DNA of 42,521 bases from Verrucomicrobiota bacterium (GTDB taxonomy: Bacteria; Verrucomicrobiota; Verrucomicrobiia; Verrucomicrobiales; Akkermansiaceae), in contig JAPLUI010000492.1 in NCBI GenBank assembly GCA_026397725.1, positions 1 to 42,521 on the forward strand. Direction: 5' to 3'. Below are positions 22,483 to 31,638 of this stretch, piece by piece (the stretch's first letter is position 1; each line of letters begins with the position of its first letter). Under the pieces are notes generated by a model that searched no databases, was not told where the DNA came from, and saw only the letters and a list, made by a program, of their open reading frames with translations. Both the position numbers and the translations under genes were made by a program.

Positions 22483-25401
22483 ATGCATCCCACCCCGCCA
22501 GCAAGTACTCCCCCGGAGGCAACCCTCTGGACGAACGATTCCAGAACGGTGCTTCACTTCATCCTGATCTTCGTGATGCTGGCGGCGGGCATCGTTGCCG
22601 CCGGCTACCATTACTACCTGCGCCAGGCGCAGCAATTCCGCAGCGCAGTCGAACTGCAGCTTGTGGCCATTACGGAACTGAAAATTCGGGAGCTGGCGCA
22701 GTGGCGCGTGGAGCGTTTGGAAGATTGTGGCATTCTGTTCAAGAACGCCGCGTTCACGGCTTTGGTGCGGCGCCATTTGGCAGAGCCGGAAGATCAGGAC
22801 ACACTACAGCAGCTCCGGACGTGGCTCGGGAGATTCGGGATGCATGCACGGTATGACCAGATCAGCTTGCTGGATACTCAGGGCGTCACCCGCCTCGCCT
22901 TGCCCGACGCACAGTCGCCGGTTTCTTCCATCGTGGCAGAGCACGCAGCCGTAGCGCTGCGGACGGACCAGATGGTGTTTCAGGACTTTTATCGCAGCAC
23001 CGTGGACGGGCAGATCCGGCTGGCGGTCTTGGTTCCCATTCACGACGAAGCGGACGGCCAGCGGCCGCTGGGCGTGATCGTCATGCGGATCAATCCCAAC
23101 ATCTATCTCTATCCGTTCATCTGCCGCTGGCCCGTGTCCAGCGAGACGGCGGAGACGCTGCTGGTCCGCCGGGAAGGCAACGAGGTCGTCTTCCTCAACG
23201 AACTCCGGTTTCAAAAGAACACCGCGCTGACCCTGCGCAGTCCGCTCACCAACACCCTCCTGCCTGCGGTGAAGGCCGCCCTGGGGCAGCAAGGCGTCGT
23301 CGAAGGCATTGACTACCGGGGCACTCCGGTACTGGCCGCGCTTGGCGCCGTCCCGGATTCGCCGTGGTTCCTGGTGGCTCGCCGCGATGTGGCGGAAGTG
23401 TTCGCACCGTTACGCCCGCTACTCTGGCAAGTCATCGCCATGGTCGGCGCCCTGTTCTTGGCCGCGGCTGCCGGGGTGGGAATGATCTGGCGGCAGCAGC
23501 GCGTCCGGTTCTTCCGGGTTCGGGCGGAGGCGCTGCGCGAATCCGAGGTGCGCTTCCACCAAATCGCTGATTCGTTGCCGCAATTGGTGTGGACGTGCCA
23601 GCCCGATGGCCCGTGCGATTATTTCAACCGCCGATGGATCGAATTCACGGGAGTGCCCGAGACCCGGCAGCTCGGTTTCGGCTGGCTGGAACAACTCCAC
23701 CCCGACGACCGTACACCCACCGTGGCCGCATGGGAGGCGGCGGTCGCTGCCGGGACGGCCTTTCGTGTGGAGTACAGAATCCGCGGCCATGACGGTGAAT
23801 ACCGGTGGTTCGATACGCAGGCGGCGCGGTTGTCTGACGCGGCAGGGCACACCGTCAAATGGTTCGGATCGAACACTGACATTACCGAGCGCAAACGGGT
23901 GGCGGCGGAACTCAAGACCAGCGAAGAGCGGTATCGCACGATGTTCAACTCGATGATGGAGGGGTTTTGCATCATCGAAGTGATGTTCGACGAACAGGAC
24001 CGACCCAACGACTACCGCTTCCTGGAGATCAATCCTGCCTTTGAGGCGCAAACCGGCTTGCGGAATGCGCAGGGCAAGCGGATGCGCGAACTTGCGCCAC
24101 AGCATGAGGCGCATTGGTTTGAACTTTACGGGAAAGTCGCCGTGACGGGCGAGCCTATCCAGTTTGAAAATGAAGCGAAAGAACTGCAGCGTTCCTTCGC
24201 GGTGAGTGCCTACCGGGTCTGTGGACAGGGCAGTCGAAAGGTCGGCATCTTGTTCAACGACATCACCGAGCGCAATCTGGCGAAGGCGGTGCTGCACCGG
24301 GAACAGGAATTCGTGCGCACGTTGCTGGACAACCTCGCCGACGGCGTGGTCGCCTGTGATGCCGAAGGGCAACTGACGTTGTTCAACCGGGCCGCACGCG
24401 AGTGGCATGGCATGGATGCGCTCGCCCTGCCGCCCGCAGAATGGGGCAGGCACTATGACCTGTACGGGCCGGATGGAACCACGCCCCTGCCCACCGAATC
24501 CATCCCGCTGTTCCGCGCGTTTCGCGGCGAAACCGTCCGCGATGCCGGGATGGTGATCGTTGCCCAAGGCCAGCCGCCCCGGCACATTCTGGCTGCGGGC
24601 GACTCGTTTCATGATGCCCGCCACAACCTGCTGGGCGCGGTGGTGGTGATGCGCGACATCACCGCACGCAAGCAGGCGGAGGCGGAGTTGCAGGCGAAGA
24701 ACGCCGAGCTGGAACGCTTCCTCCACGCCGTCTCCCATGACCTGAAAAGTCCGGCCGTGACGGTCCGGACGTTCCTCGGCTACCTGGCCCAGGATTTGGC
24801 AGCGGCCGATGCCGGGCGGATCGAGAAGGATCTGCGCTTCATCCATGCCGCCGCAGACAAGATGACGTGCCTGCTCGACGACCTGTTGGAGCTGGCACGC
24901 GTCGGCCGCGTCGGCAACCGGCCCGTGAAGATCACGTTCCGCGAGCTGGTGGCCCAGGCCCTGGCCGCAGTGGCCGGGCGCATCGCCCACCGGGGGGTGA
25001 CGGTGGCGGTGGGTGAGCACGCCGTGTCCTTGCTGGGCGACCGGCTCCGGCTGGCGGAAATCTGGCAGAACCTCATAGAGAATGCCTGCAAGTTCATGGG
25101 CGACCAGCCGGCCCCGCGCATCGAAATCGGCCTTGAGATGCGGGGCGCGGAGCCGGTCTTCTTTGTGCGCGACAACGGCATCGGCCTGGACCCGAGCCAC
25201 CATGCCAGGATCTTCAACCTCTTCGAGAAACTCGATCCGAGTGCCGAAGGCACCGGCCTTGGCCTCGCCCTCATCAAACGCATCGTGGACTTGTCTCTGG
25301 GCCGCATCTGGGTCGCGTCCCCCGGCCCGGGGCAGGGCACCTGCTTCCATTTCACGCTCCCCGCCGCACTCCAGCAGGATGCGCCCATGCCATGCCCATG
25401 A
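22483..25401 (+). CDS. Membrane sensor histidine kinase, Cache-like plus three PAS
   Basis: 972 residues. TM1 (~26-46: LHFILIFVMLAAGIVAAGY), a ~265-residue extracytoplasmic sensor homologous to those at 6511 and 26188, and TM2 (~315-337). Then come three PAS domains (~355-475, ~481-600, ~606-735), HisKA with AVSHDLKSP (His752), and HATPase with ENACKF, DNGIGL and GTGLGL. It should autophosphorylate in response to an external ligand; no receiver domain or regulator is adjacent. The start MHPTPPAS is preferred over the in-frame ATG at 22438, because the latter lies in the heptamer repeat and the kinase at 26188 has the same ACCCGCATGCATCCCACCCC context. No ribosome-binding site is seen. The stop lies in the ATG of a 43-bp repeat unit. 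Confidence 0.92.
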   Translation: MHPTPPASTPPEATLWTNDSRTVLHFILIFVMLAAGIVAAGYHYYLRQAQQFRSAVELQLVAITELKIRELAQWRVERLEDCGILFKNAAFTALVRRHLAEPEDQDTLQQLRTWLGRFGMHARYDQISLLDTQGVTRLALPDAQSPVSSIVAEHAAVALRTDQMVFQDFYRSTVDGQIRLAVLVPIHDEADGQRPLGVIVMRINPNIYLYPFICRWPVSSETAETLLVRREGNEVVFLNELRFQKNTALTLRSPLTNTLLPAVKAALGQQGVVEGIDYRGTPVLAALGAVPDSPWFLVARRDVAEVFAPLRPLLWQVIAMVGALFLAAAAGVGMIWRQQRVRFFRVRAEALRESEVRFHQIADSLPQLVWTCQPDGPCDYFNRRWIEFTGVPETRQLGFGWLEQLHPDDRTPTVAAWEAAVAAGTAFRVEYRIRGHDGEYRWFDTQAARLSDAAGHTVKWFGSNTDITERKRVAAELKTSEERYRTMFNSMMEGFCIIEVMFDEQDRPNDYRFLEINPAFEAQTGLRNAQGKRMRELAPQHEAHWFELYGKVAVTGEPIQFENEAKELQRSFAVSAYRVCGQGSRKVGILFNDITERNLAKAVLHREQEFVRTLLDNLADGVVACDAEGQLTLFNRAAREWHGMDALALPPAEWGRHYDLYGPDGTTPLPTESIPLFRAFRGETVRDAGMVIVAQGQPPRHILAAGDSFHDARHNLLGAVVVMRDITARKQAEAELQAKNAELERFLHAVSHDLKSPAVTVRTFLGYLAQDLAAADAGRIEKDLRFIHAAADKMTCLLDDLLELARVGRVGNRPVKITFRELVAQALAAVAGRIAHRGVTVAVGEHAVSLLGDRLRLAEIWQNLIENACKFMGDQPAPRIEIGLEMRGAEPVFFVRDNGIGLDPSHHARIFNLFEKLDPSAEGTGLGLALIKRIVDLSLGRIWVASPGPGQGTCFHFTLPAALQQDAPMPCP

Positions 25402-25585
25402 ACCGTCCATTCTCATACTTGGATCTTGGACTCCGCATCTCTAACATCCGGCACGCGGGACGCGTGCCTTCCGACGCGGCCGGGACGGACGCGCTCATGC
25501 GCAGCGCCCCGCAAGCCTTTCCTATTGAAAGGCGGAAGACGATAAATGCCTTGCTTTTTGAAAGGCAAAGTGGAGTAAATCAGCC

Positions 25586-26062
25586 ATGCGAAGAAATGTG
25601 ACCGTGCAGCTTCTGGCTTGGAAAGCCCAGGTCCGGCGGAAACCGCTGATTCTGCGTGGCGCGCGCCAAGTGGGGAAGACCTGGTCGGTGGTTGATTTCG
25701 GCAAGCAGCATTTTCCAGGGGCCGTGCATGTGGTTGATCTGGAAAAGCATCCTGAATGGCATGCGGTGTTTGCGGGCGATTTGGGTGCCAAGGAATTGTG
25801 CTACTGGGACCGGGCGGCAAAGAGCAGTAGCGCGGAGGTTGATTTCCTGGTGGTGGTGGCCGGCCGGATCTGCCCCGTGGAGGTCAAGAGCGGACCCTCT
25901 GGACGACTGAGAAGCCTGCGTCTGCTGCTCGATACCCACGCGAATTGCCCGACCGGCTATGTTTTTTCCGGTGCCCCGTATGCCGCCTTGCCGGACCAAA
26001 AACTGCTCTTCCTGCCGCTCTATTACGCCGGTGCCCTGCATCCCCATCCAACTCCCATGTGA
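25586..26062 (+). pseudogene. AAA/DUF4143 ATPase with a large in-frame internal deletion
   Basis: 158 codons, open throughout. Residues 1-66 are the start of an AAA_14/DUF4143 protein: VRRKPLILRGARQVGKTWSV (Walker A), then FPGAVHVVDLEK and HAVFAGDLG. From about residue 68 the sequence jumps to the family's C-terminus: ELCYWDRAAKSSSAEVDFLV, ICPVEVKSGPSGRLRSL and NCPTGYVFSG. Walker B, the sensor and the middle of DUF4143, normally ~230 residues, are missing; the junction is near 25785. An ATPase lacking Walker B cannot hydrolyse ATP normally, so this is a probable pseudogene, though the nuclease-like C-terminal motif remains. A GGAG lies 13 nt before the ATG. The 184 bp before it show only a partial 43-bp repeat. 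Confidence 0.85.
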
Positions 26063-26068
26063 AACCAT

Positions 26069-26187
26069 CGAACCGTCACCGCACCGCCAATTCTTATCCT
26101 TGAAAAGACCATGAATTGCCACCGCATCGCCGATTCTTAGACTTGAAAAGACCAAGAACCGTCACCGCATCGCCACCCACAACCCGC
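26069..26187 (+). repeat. 43-bp repeat units before the third kinase
   Basis: Three successive units begin at about 26069, 26112 and 26154, with the period 43 bp. The third is cut short by ACCCGCATGCATCC, the start context of the kinase. They match the units at 22345-22425 and 29199-29280. Confidence 0.9.
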
Positions 26188-29100
26188 ATGCATCCCACCC
26201 CGAAACACCAACCTCCGGAGGCCTCAATCCGGTCAGACGATTCCAGATCGGCGCGTGCCTTCATCCTGATCCTCGTGGTTCTGGCGGCGGACATCGTTGC
26301 CAGCGGCTACTATTACTACCGGTACCAGGCGCGGCAAGTCCGCGCCACCGCCGAGCAGCAGCTTTTGGCCATTGATGAACTGAGGGTGAGCGAGCTGACG
26401 CAGTGGCGCAACGAGCGCTTGGGAGATGGCGGCATTCTGTTCAAGAACGCCGCTTTCGCGGATTTGGTGCGGCGATTTCTGGAACAGCCGGAGGATCCGG
26501 ACGCACCACCGCAGCTTCGGTCCTGGATCGATAAATACGGCACGCACTTCCGGTACGACGAGATCCGCTTGCTGGATACTCATGGCCAGACCCGCCTCTC
26601 CTCGCCCGCCGGACTGGCGGTGGTTTCCCCCGTAGTGGCAGAGCACGCCGCAGCAGCACTTCGGACGGGCCAGCTCGAGCTTCAGGATTTTTTCCGGAGT
26701 ACCGTCGATGGGAAGATCCGGCTGGCCCTCCTGGTTCCCATATTCGACGAGGCAGACGGCCAGCGGCCGCTGGGCGTGATCGTCATGCGGATTGATCCCG
26801 CCGCCTATCTCTATCCGTTAATCAGCCGTTGGCCCGTGCCCAGCGAGACGGCGGAGACGCTGCTCGTCCGCCGGGAAGGCAACGAGGTTGTCTTCCTGAA
26901 CGAACTCCGGTTTCAAGCCTCCCCCGCGCTGACCATGCGCATTTCGCTCGCCAACACCACCATGCCTGTGGTGAAGGCCGTCCTGGGGCAGGAAGGCATC
27001 GTGGCAGGCCGCGACTACCGGGGCGTCCCGGTGTTGGCCGCAGTGCATGCCGTCCCGGATTCACCTTGGTTCATGGTGACGCTCCAGGATGTCAGGGAAG
27101 TGGTGGCGCCGTTGCGCACGCAACTCTGGCAAGTGATCGCCATGGTCGGCGTCCTGCTCCTCGGCACGGGAGCCGGGCTGGGGCTGGTCTGGCGGCGGCA
27201 GCGCGTCCGCCATTACCGGAAGCAGGCGCAGGCGGCGGAAGTGCTCCACGAAAACGAAATGAAATACCGGACTTTGTTTGAGACCGCGAATGATGCCATT
27301 CTGCTGTTTACCGATGATCGTTGGGTTGACTGTAACACCGCAACGTTGCGGATATTCGGCTGCACTCGGGAGCAGTTCATTGGCGCACATCCGAGCAGGT
27401 TCTCACCTCCCCTGCAGCCCGATGGGCGGTCTTCAGCAGAGGAGGCGATCGAGAAGATCCATCTTGCCTATACGGTGGGACCACAGGTTTTCGATTGGGA
27501 ACACTGCCGGGCGGATGGCGCACCCTTTGCCGCAGACGTTCACCTGAATCGCCTGGAGTTGGGTGGCAAACCGTATGTGCAGGCCATCGTGCGTGATATC
27601 TCCGAGCGCAAGCAGGCGGCGGCGATCAACGCCGCACGCTTGCATCTGATTGAATTCTCGGCCGCCCATTCCTTGGACGAATTGCTTGAGGAAACCCTCA
27701 ATGAAGCCGAGAAGCTCAGCGGCAGCGTCATCGGCTTCTGCCATTTTGTGGAGGATGATCAGACCACTCTGACCCTGCAGAACTGGTCCACCCGGACCAA
27801 AGCGGAGTTCTGCCGAGCGGAAGGCAAGGGCTCGCACTATGCCATCGACATGGCCGGCGTCTGGGTGGATTGCCTGCACGAGCGAAAGCCGGTGATCCAT
27901 AATGATTACGCCTCGCTCCCCCATCGCAAAGGGATGCCCGAAGGTCATGCGGTGGTGGTCCGGCAACTGGTAGTGCCGGTCATGCAAGGCGAGAAAGTGG
28001 TGGCGATTCTCGGCGTCGGGAACAAACCGGCCGACTATACCTCATTGGACGTCGCGGTCATTGCAGAGCTTGCCGAGCTGGCGTGGCAAATTGCCGGCCG
28101 CAAACGCACGGAGGAAACACTGCAAAAAATCCGCGCCTTGCTGACCCAGGCCGAAAGACTGGGGAAAGTCGGTGGCTGGGAATTTGACCTTGAGACCCGG
28201 CGGCAAACCTGGACCGAAATGGTTTACGAGATCCACGAATTGGACTTCACCGGCCAGCCGACGGTGGACCAAGGCCTCAATTTCTACACGCCCGCGTCCC
28301 GGCCGATTATTGAACAGGCCGTGCAGCACGCGATCGAACGGGGCGAACCGTTTGATGTGGAGTTGGAAATCATCACGGCGAAAGGCAACCTGCGCAGCGT
28401 GCATGCCATTGGCAAGGCGGATCCGGCCCGCCGCAAAGTCGCCGGCTTCTTTCAGGACATCACCGAGCGCAAGCAGGTGGAGGCGGAGTTGCAGGCGAAG
28501 AGCGCCGAGCTGGAACGCTTCCTCCACGCCGTCTCCCATGACCTGAAGAGTCCGGCCGTGACGATCCAGACGTTCCTCGGCTTCCTGGCCCAGGATCTGG
28601 CGGCGACCGATGCCGGGCGGATCGAGAAGGATCTGCGCTTCATCCACGCCGCCACGGACAAGATGATGCGCATGCTCGACGAGTTGTTGGAGCTGGCACG
28701 CGTCGGCCGCGTCGGCAGCCGGCCCGTGAAGGTCACGTTCCGGGAGCTGGTGGACGAGGCCCTCGGCGCGGTGGCCGGGCGCATCGCCGAGCGGGGGGTG
28801 ACGGTGGCGGTCGGCGAGCATGCCGTGTCCTTGCTGGGCGAGCGGCTCCGGCTGGCGGAAATCTGGCAGAACCTGATCGAGAACGCCTGCAAGTTCATGG
28901 GCGACCAGCCGGCCCCGCGCATCGAAATCGGCCTTGAGATGCGGGGCGCGGAGACGGTCTTCTTCGTGCGCGACAACGGCATCGGCCTGGACCCGCGCCA
29001 CCATGCCAGGATCTTCAACCTCTTCGAGAAACTCGATCCGAGTGCCGAAGGCACCGGCCTTGGCCTCGCCCTCATCAAACGCATCGTGGACTTGTATCAA

Positions 29101-29202
29101 GGCCGCATCTGGGTCGCATCCCCCGGCAAGGGTCAGGGCACCTGCTTCCATTTCACGCTCCCCGCCGCGCTCCAGCAGGATGCGCCCATGCCGAGTCCAT
29201 GA
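26188..29202 (+). CDS. Membrane sensor histidine kinase, Cache-like, PAS-GAF-PAS
   Basis: 1004 residues, a close paralogue of the kinase at 22483. TM1 (~23-42), an extracytoplasmic sensor with shared blocks (FRSTVDGKIRLALLVPIFDE, RPLGVIVMRIDP, SETAETLLVRREGNEVVF) and TM2 (~314-336). The middle differs: PAS (~357-476), a GAF-2-like domain (~482-638: LDELLEETLNEAEKLSGSVIG onward) and PAS (~649-761). HisKA has AVSHDLKSP (His784), and HATPase has ENACKF, DNGIGL and GTGLGL. The core is almost the same as in the other two kinases at DNA level, while the input domains differ, which suggests domain exchange after duplication. The start is by analogy with 22483; an open frame from 26116 runs through the repeats. 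The stop lies in a 43-bp unit. Confidence 0.92.
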   Translation: MHPTPKHQPPEASIRSDDSRSARAFILILVVLAADIVASGYYYYRYQARQVRATAEQQLLAIDELRVSELTQWRNERLGDGGILFKNAAFADLVRRFLEQPEDPDAPPQLRSWIDKYGTHFRYDEIRLLDTHGQTRLSSPAGLAVVSPVVAEHAAAALRTGQLELQDFFRSTVDGKIRLALLVPIFDEADGQRPLGVIVMRIDPAAYLYPLISRWPVPSETAETLLVRREGNEVVFLNELRFQASPALTMRISLANTTMPVVKAVLGQEGIVAGRDYRGVPVLAAVHAVPDSPWFMVTLQDVREVVAPLRTQLWQVIAMVGVLLLGTGAGLGLVWRRQRVRHYRKQAQAAEVLHENEMKYRTLFETANDAILLFTDDRWVDCNTATLRIFGCTREQFIGAHPSRFSPPLQPDGRSSAEEAIEKIHLAYTVGPQVFDWEHCRADGAPFAADVHLNRLELGGKPYVQAIVRDISERKQAAAINAARLHLIEFSAAHSLDELLEETLNEAEKLSGSVIGFCHFVEDDQTTLTLQNWSTRTKAEFCRAEGKGSHYAIDMAGVWVDCLHERKPVIHNDYASLPHRKGMPEGHAVVVRQLVVPVMQGEKVVAILGVGNKPADYTSLDVAVIAELAELAWQIAGRKRTEETLQKIRALLTQAERLGKVGGWEFDLETRRQTWTEMVYEIHELDFTGQPTVDQGLNFYTPASRPIIEQAVQHAIERGEPFDVELEIITAKGNLRSVHAIGKADPARRKVAGFFQDITERKQVEAELQAKSAELERFLHAVSHDLKSPAVTIQTFLGFLAQDLAATDAGRIEKDLRFIHAATDKMMRMLDELLELARVGRVGSRPVKVTFRELVDEALGAVAGRIAERGVTVAVGEHAVSLLGERLRLAEIWQNLIENACKFMGDQPAPRIEIGLEMRGAETVFFVRDNGIGLDPRHHARIFNLFEKLDPSAEGTGLGLALIKRIVDLYQGRIWVASPGKGQGTCFHFTLPAALQQDAPMPSP

Positions 29203-29280
29203 ACCGTCACCGCATCGCCGATTCTCATACTTGAAAAGACCAAGAACCGTCACCGCATCGCCGATTCTTATACTTGAAAT
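29199..29280 (+). repeat. Two 43-bp repeat units after the third kinase
   Basis: Units start at 29199 and 29242, exactly 43 bp apart. The first begins with the ATG that overlaps the kinase stop. The second leads into the heptamer array. Confidence 0.92.
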
Positions 29281-29392
29281 TTGAATATTGAATATTGAAT
29301 GTTGAATGTTGAATGTTGAATGTTGAATGTTGAATGTTGAATATTGAATATTGAATGTTGAATGTTGAATGTTGAATGTTGAATGTTGAATG
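29281..29392 (+). repeat. Sixteen-unit heptamer array with a 56-bp higher-order period
   Basis: Sixteen 7-bp units in the order two TTGAATA, six TTGAATG, two TTGAATA, six TTGAATG: an eight-unit block repeated exactly. It is followed by TTCAATCCGCAGATCCCC and the CACCCAGCATCC phrases of the 21-22 kb units, but no inverse array. 29393-29647 has no gene I can support. Confidence 0.95.
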
Positions 29393-29647
29393 TTCAATCC
29401 GCAGATCCCCGCCACCCAGCATCCGGCAACCAAGATCCAGCACCCGGCCCACCCCCAAGCCGATCATCGCAACTGTGCCGTGTCCTTTGCCACCGGGAGC
29501 AGGCACGGTGAGCCAGCCAACCACCCGCGAGCCATATTTCCTCGCCACCATGCTCGACGGGCATGAAAACCGGTGATAATCTGGACGGCGGGCCGCAGGA
29601 CACGAAAGTCCCGCAGCCGCCTTGTGAATCTCAACCGGACCATCGCC

Positions 29648-31300
29648 ATGCCCACCCAGCACTCCCGCATCCTTCTCGCGCTCACCCTGGCGCTCACCGG
29701 CTGCTCCCAATACGCGAGCGTCTCACCCCAGACCCCGCAATTTCACCCGGTGCGTGCCACCCTCGGCACGCTGGCCACGGTGGAACATGGCATCACCAGC
29801 GGCCTCCGTCGGGAAAAACACGATCCGCTCGTCGCGCTGGGCGAGTTTCTCACCGCCGCCGATCTCGCGGCGAAGCAACTCGAGCGCCACCCTGCCGACA
29901 GCGCCGCACGCGACGCCTACAACTTTGCCGTCGCCCGCGTCCTCGGCATCATCCAAAAGGCGAAGCTCGATCCGTGGACGCAGCCGCTGCGCGTGCCTGC
30001 AGTGGGCGGCGAGTTCCTCGTCACGCACCGGCCCGACCCGCGCCCGGCGTGGAATCCGGCGCTCTATGACTTCACGCCCGCCGATGAATTCGACATCAGC
30101 GGCAGCTACGTTACCGAGCATTCGCGCAAGGAAGGCCTCGGCGCGCCGACCGTGGCTACCGGGCGCGGGCTGAATGCGAACGCCGCGAAGGACTTCACCA
30201 TTCCGAAGATTTTCTACGGGATCACCGCCCTCATCCGTTTCGAGGGGCGACGTGCCGTGATCGGGTTTGAAGACCCGCTCGCCACCGAGCGGGTGAGCTT
30301 CGGCGGACATAGCGTCCCGCTCGCCGCCGATTACACCGTGCCGCTGGCCGTGATGCTCGCGAGCACGCAGCCGAAGAAAATGGAACTCACCCGCCTGCTG
30401 CGCCCGGAGCAATACGCCGAGACCGCACGCATCTCGCGGCTTCAGCCATACGACCCGAACAAAACGGTGGTGCTCGTCGTGCATGGTCTCATGGATTCGC
30501 CCGCGACCTGGGTGCCAATGATCAATGCCCTGCGCGGCGACGCGCAGATCCGGCGCACCTGTCAGTTCTGGTTCTACAGCTATCCGAGTGGCTACCCGTA
30601 TCCGCACTCGGCGGCGATTCTGCGGCGCGAACTCGACGCGATCAAAAAGCGTTTCCCGCTGCAAAAGAACATGGTCGTCATCGGCCATAGCATGGGCGGC
30701 TGCATCAGCCGCTTGCTCATCACCGACACCGGCGACAAAATTTGGATGGGTATTTTCAAGAAGCCGCCGGCGCAGGTGCCGATGTCGCCCGAGACCAAGC
30801 AGCTCCTTACCGAAGCGGTGATGTTCCAGCACCGGCCGGAAGTCGGGCGCGTCATCTTCATCGCGGCACCGCTGCGGGGCAGCGAACTCGCAACCAACTG
30901 GGTCGGGCGCATTGGCACGAAGCTCGTGAAATCGCCCGCCACACTCCTCAAGGCCGGCAATGAAGTGCTGAAGGTTGCGACGTTCCAGGCCGACGATCTC
31001 AAGCTCAACCGGATGCCTAACAGTGTGGACACCCTCGCGCCCAACAATCGCTTCGTAAGGGAGATCAACAAAATCCCGATCGCGCCCGGCATCCCGTATC
31101 ACGTCATCAGCGGCGACCGCGGCAAGGGCGGGAACAAGGATCACACCAAGCCCGTCATGTCCGATGGCATCGTGCCCTACTGGAGCAGCCACCTCGACGG
31201 CGCACAGAGCGAACTCGTCGTCCCCTCCGGCCACAGCGCACACCAAAACCCGCAGGCCATCGCCGAGGTGAAACGCATCCTCAAGCGGCACGTCCGCTGA
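29648..31300 (+). CDS. Alpha/beta-hydrolase lipoprotein (lipase/esterase-like)
   Basis: 550 residues. The lipoprotein signal peptide ends LTGC (Cys19). An N-terminal helical region (~30-130) is followed by an alpha/beta-hydrolase core: VVLVVHGLMDSPATW (oxyanion region), the nucleophile elbow GHSMGG (Ser348), and a C-terminal VMSDGIVPYWSSHLDGA with VPSGHSAHQNP, which may supply the acid and the His. The fold suggests a lipid or ester hydrolase acting outside the inner membrane; the substrate is not evident. An in-frame upstream start at 29573 would put 25 residues before the signal peptide, so 29648 is chosen. The long N-terminal part is typical of a family common in Verrucomicrobiota. Confidence 0.82.
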   Translation: MPTQHSRILLALTLALTGCSQYASVSPQTPQFHPVRATLGTLATVEHGITSGLRREKHDPLVALGEFLTAADLAAKQLERHPADSAARDAYNFAVARVLGIIQKAKLDPWTQPLRVPAVGGEFLVTHRPDPRPAWNPALYDFTPADEFDISGSYVTEHSRKEGLGAPTVATGRGLNANAAKDFTIPKIFYGITALIRFEGRRAVIGFEDPLATERVSFGGHSVPLAADYTVPLAVMLASTQPKKMELTRLLRPEQYAETARISRLQPYDPNKTVVLVVHGLMDSPATWVPMINALRGDAQIRRTCQFWFYSYPSGYPYPHSAAILRRELDAIKKRFPLQKNMVVIGHSMGGCISRLLITDTGDKIWMGIFKKPPAQVPMSPETKQLLTEAVMFQHRPEVGRVIFIAAPLRGSELATNWVGRIGTKLVKSPATLLKAGNEVLKVATFQADDLKLNRMPNSVDTLAPNNRFVREINKIPIAPGIPYHVISGDRGKGGNKDHTKPVMSDGIVPYWSSHLDGAQSELVVPSGHSAHQNPQAIAEVKRILKRHVR

Positions 31301-31310
31301 GATGGCGTTG

Positions 31311-31522
31311 GCTCTACCGCCGCCGCATGCACGAAAGCCTGCTCGACGAGTGCCCCGGCATGTCGCCCCGTCGCAAGCAACTGCTGTTGGAGAAATTCGG
31401 CAGCGTCGCCCGCCTGAAAAACGCCAGCGTCGCGCAGCCCGCCGCGGTGCCCGGCATCTCGGAGAAATCCGCCGCCCTCATCCTCGAGTTCCTCCGGCAA
31501 GGCGGGTGAGGCGGGGGGCGGA
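31311..31522 (+). pseudogene. uvrC: uvrC 3'-end fragment 1
   Basis: The frame from 31312 reads LYRRR, MHESLLDECPGMSPRRKQLL, LEKFGSVARLKNASV, AAVPGISEKSAALILEFL and stops at 31507-31509. This is the tandem helix-hairpin-helix C-terminus of UvrC, the excision nuclease subunit that needs it to bind DNA. Nothing of the catalytic GIY-YIG or RNase H-like domains is present, and the fragment begins 10 bp after the lipase stop. The same sequence recurs at 33498-33773 and 38196-38240. A 60-codon ORF from 31327 could in theory be translated. Confidence 0.85.
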
Positions 31523-31638
31523 ACGTCACGCGCAGCCGACCCCGCCCGCGGGGCTGACCGTCGAGACGGGGTTGAGGTTGGGGTTACGTGAGGTCATCGA
31601 AACTATGGGGCTGGTGGGGGTCGGTCTGGCGCGTCTTG

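Noticed and set aside
23419..29433. Minus-strand frames opposite the two sensor kinases
   Set aside because: They look alike only because the kinases are paralogues; there are no domains of their own.
29723..31291. 522-codon minus-strand frame opposite the hydrolase
   Set aside because: The plus strand has a signal peptide, GHSMGG and a family-wide C-terminus; the minus frame is low complexity.
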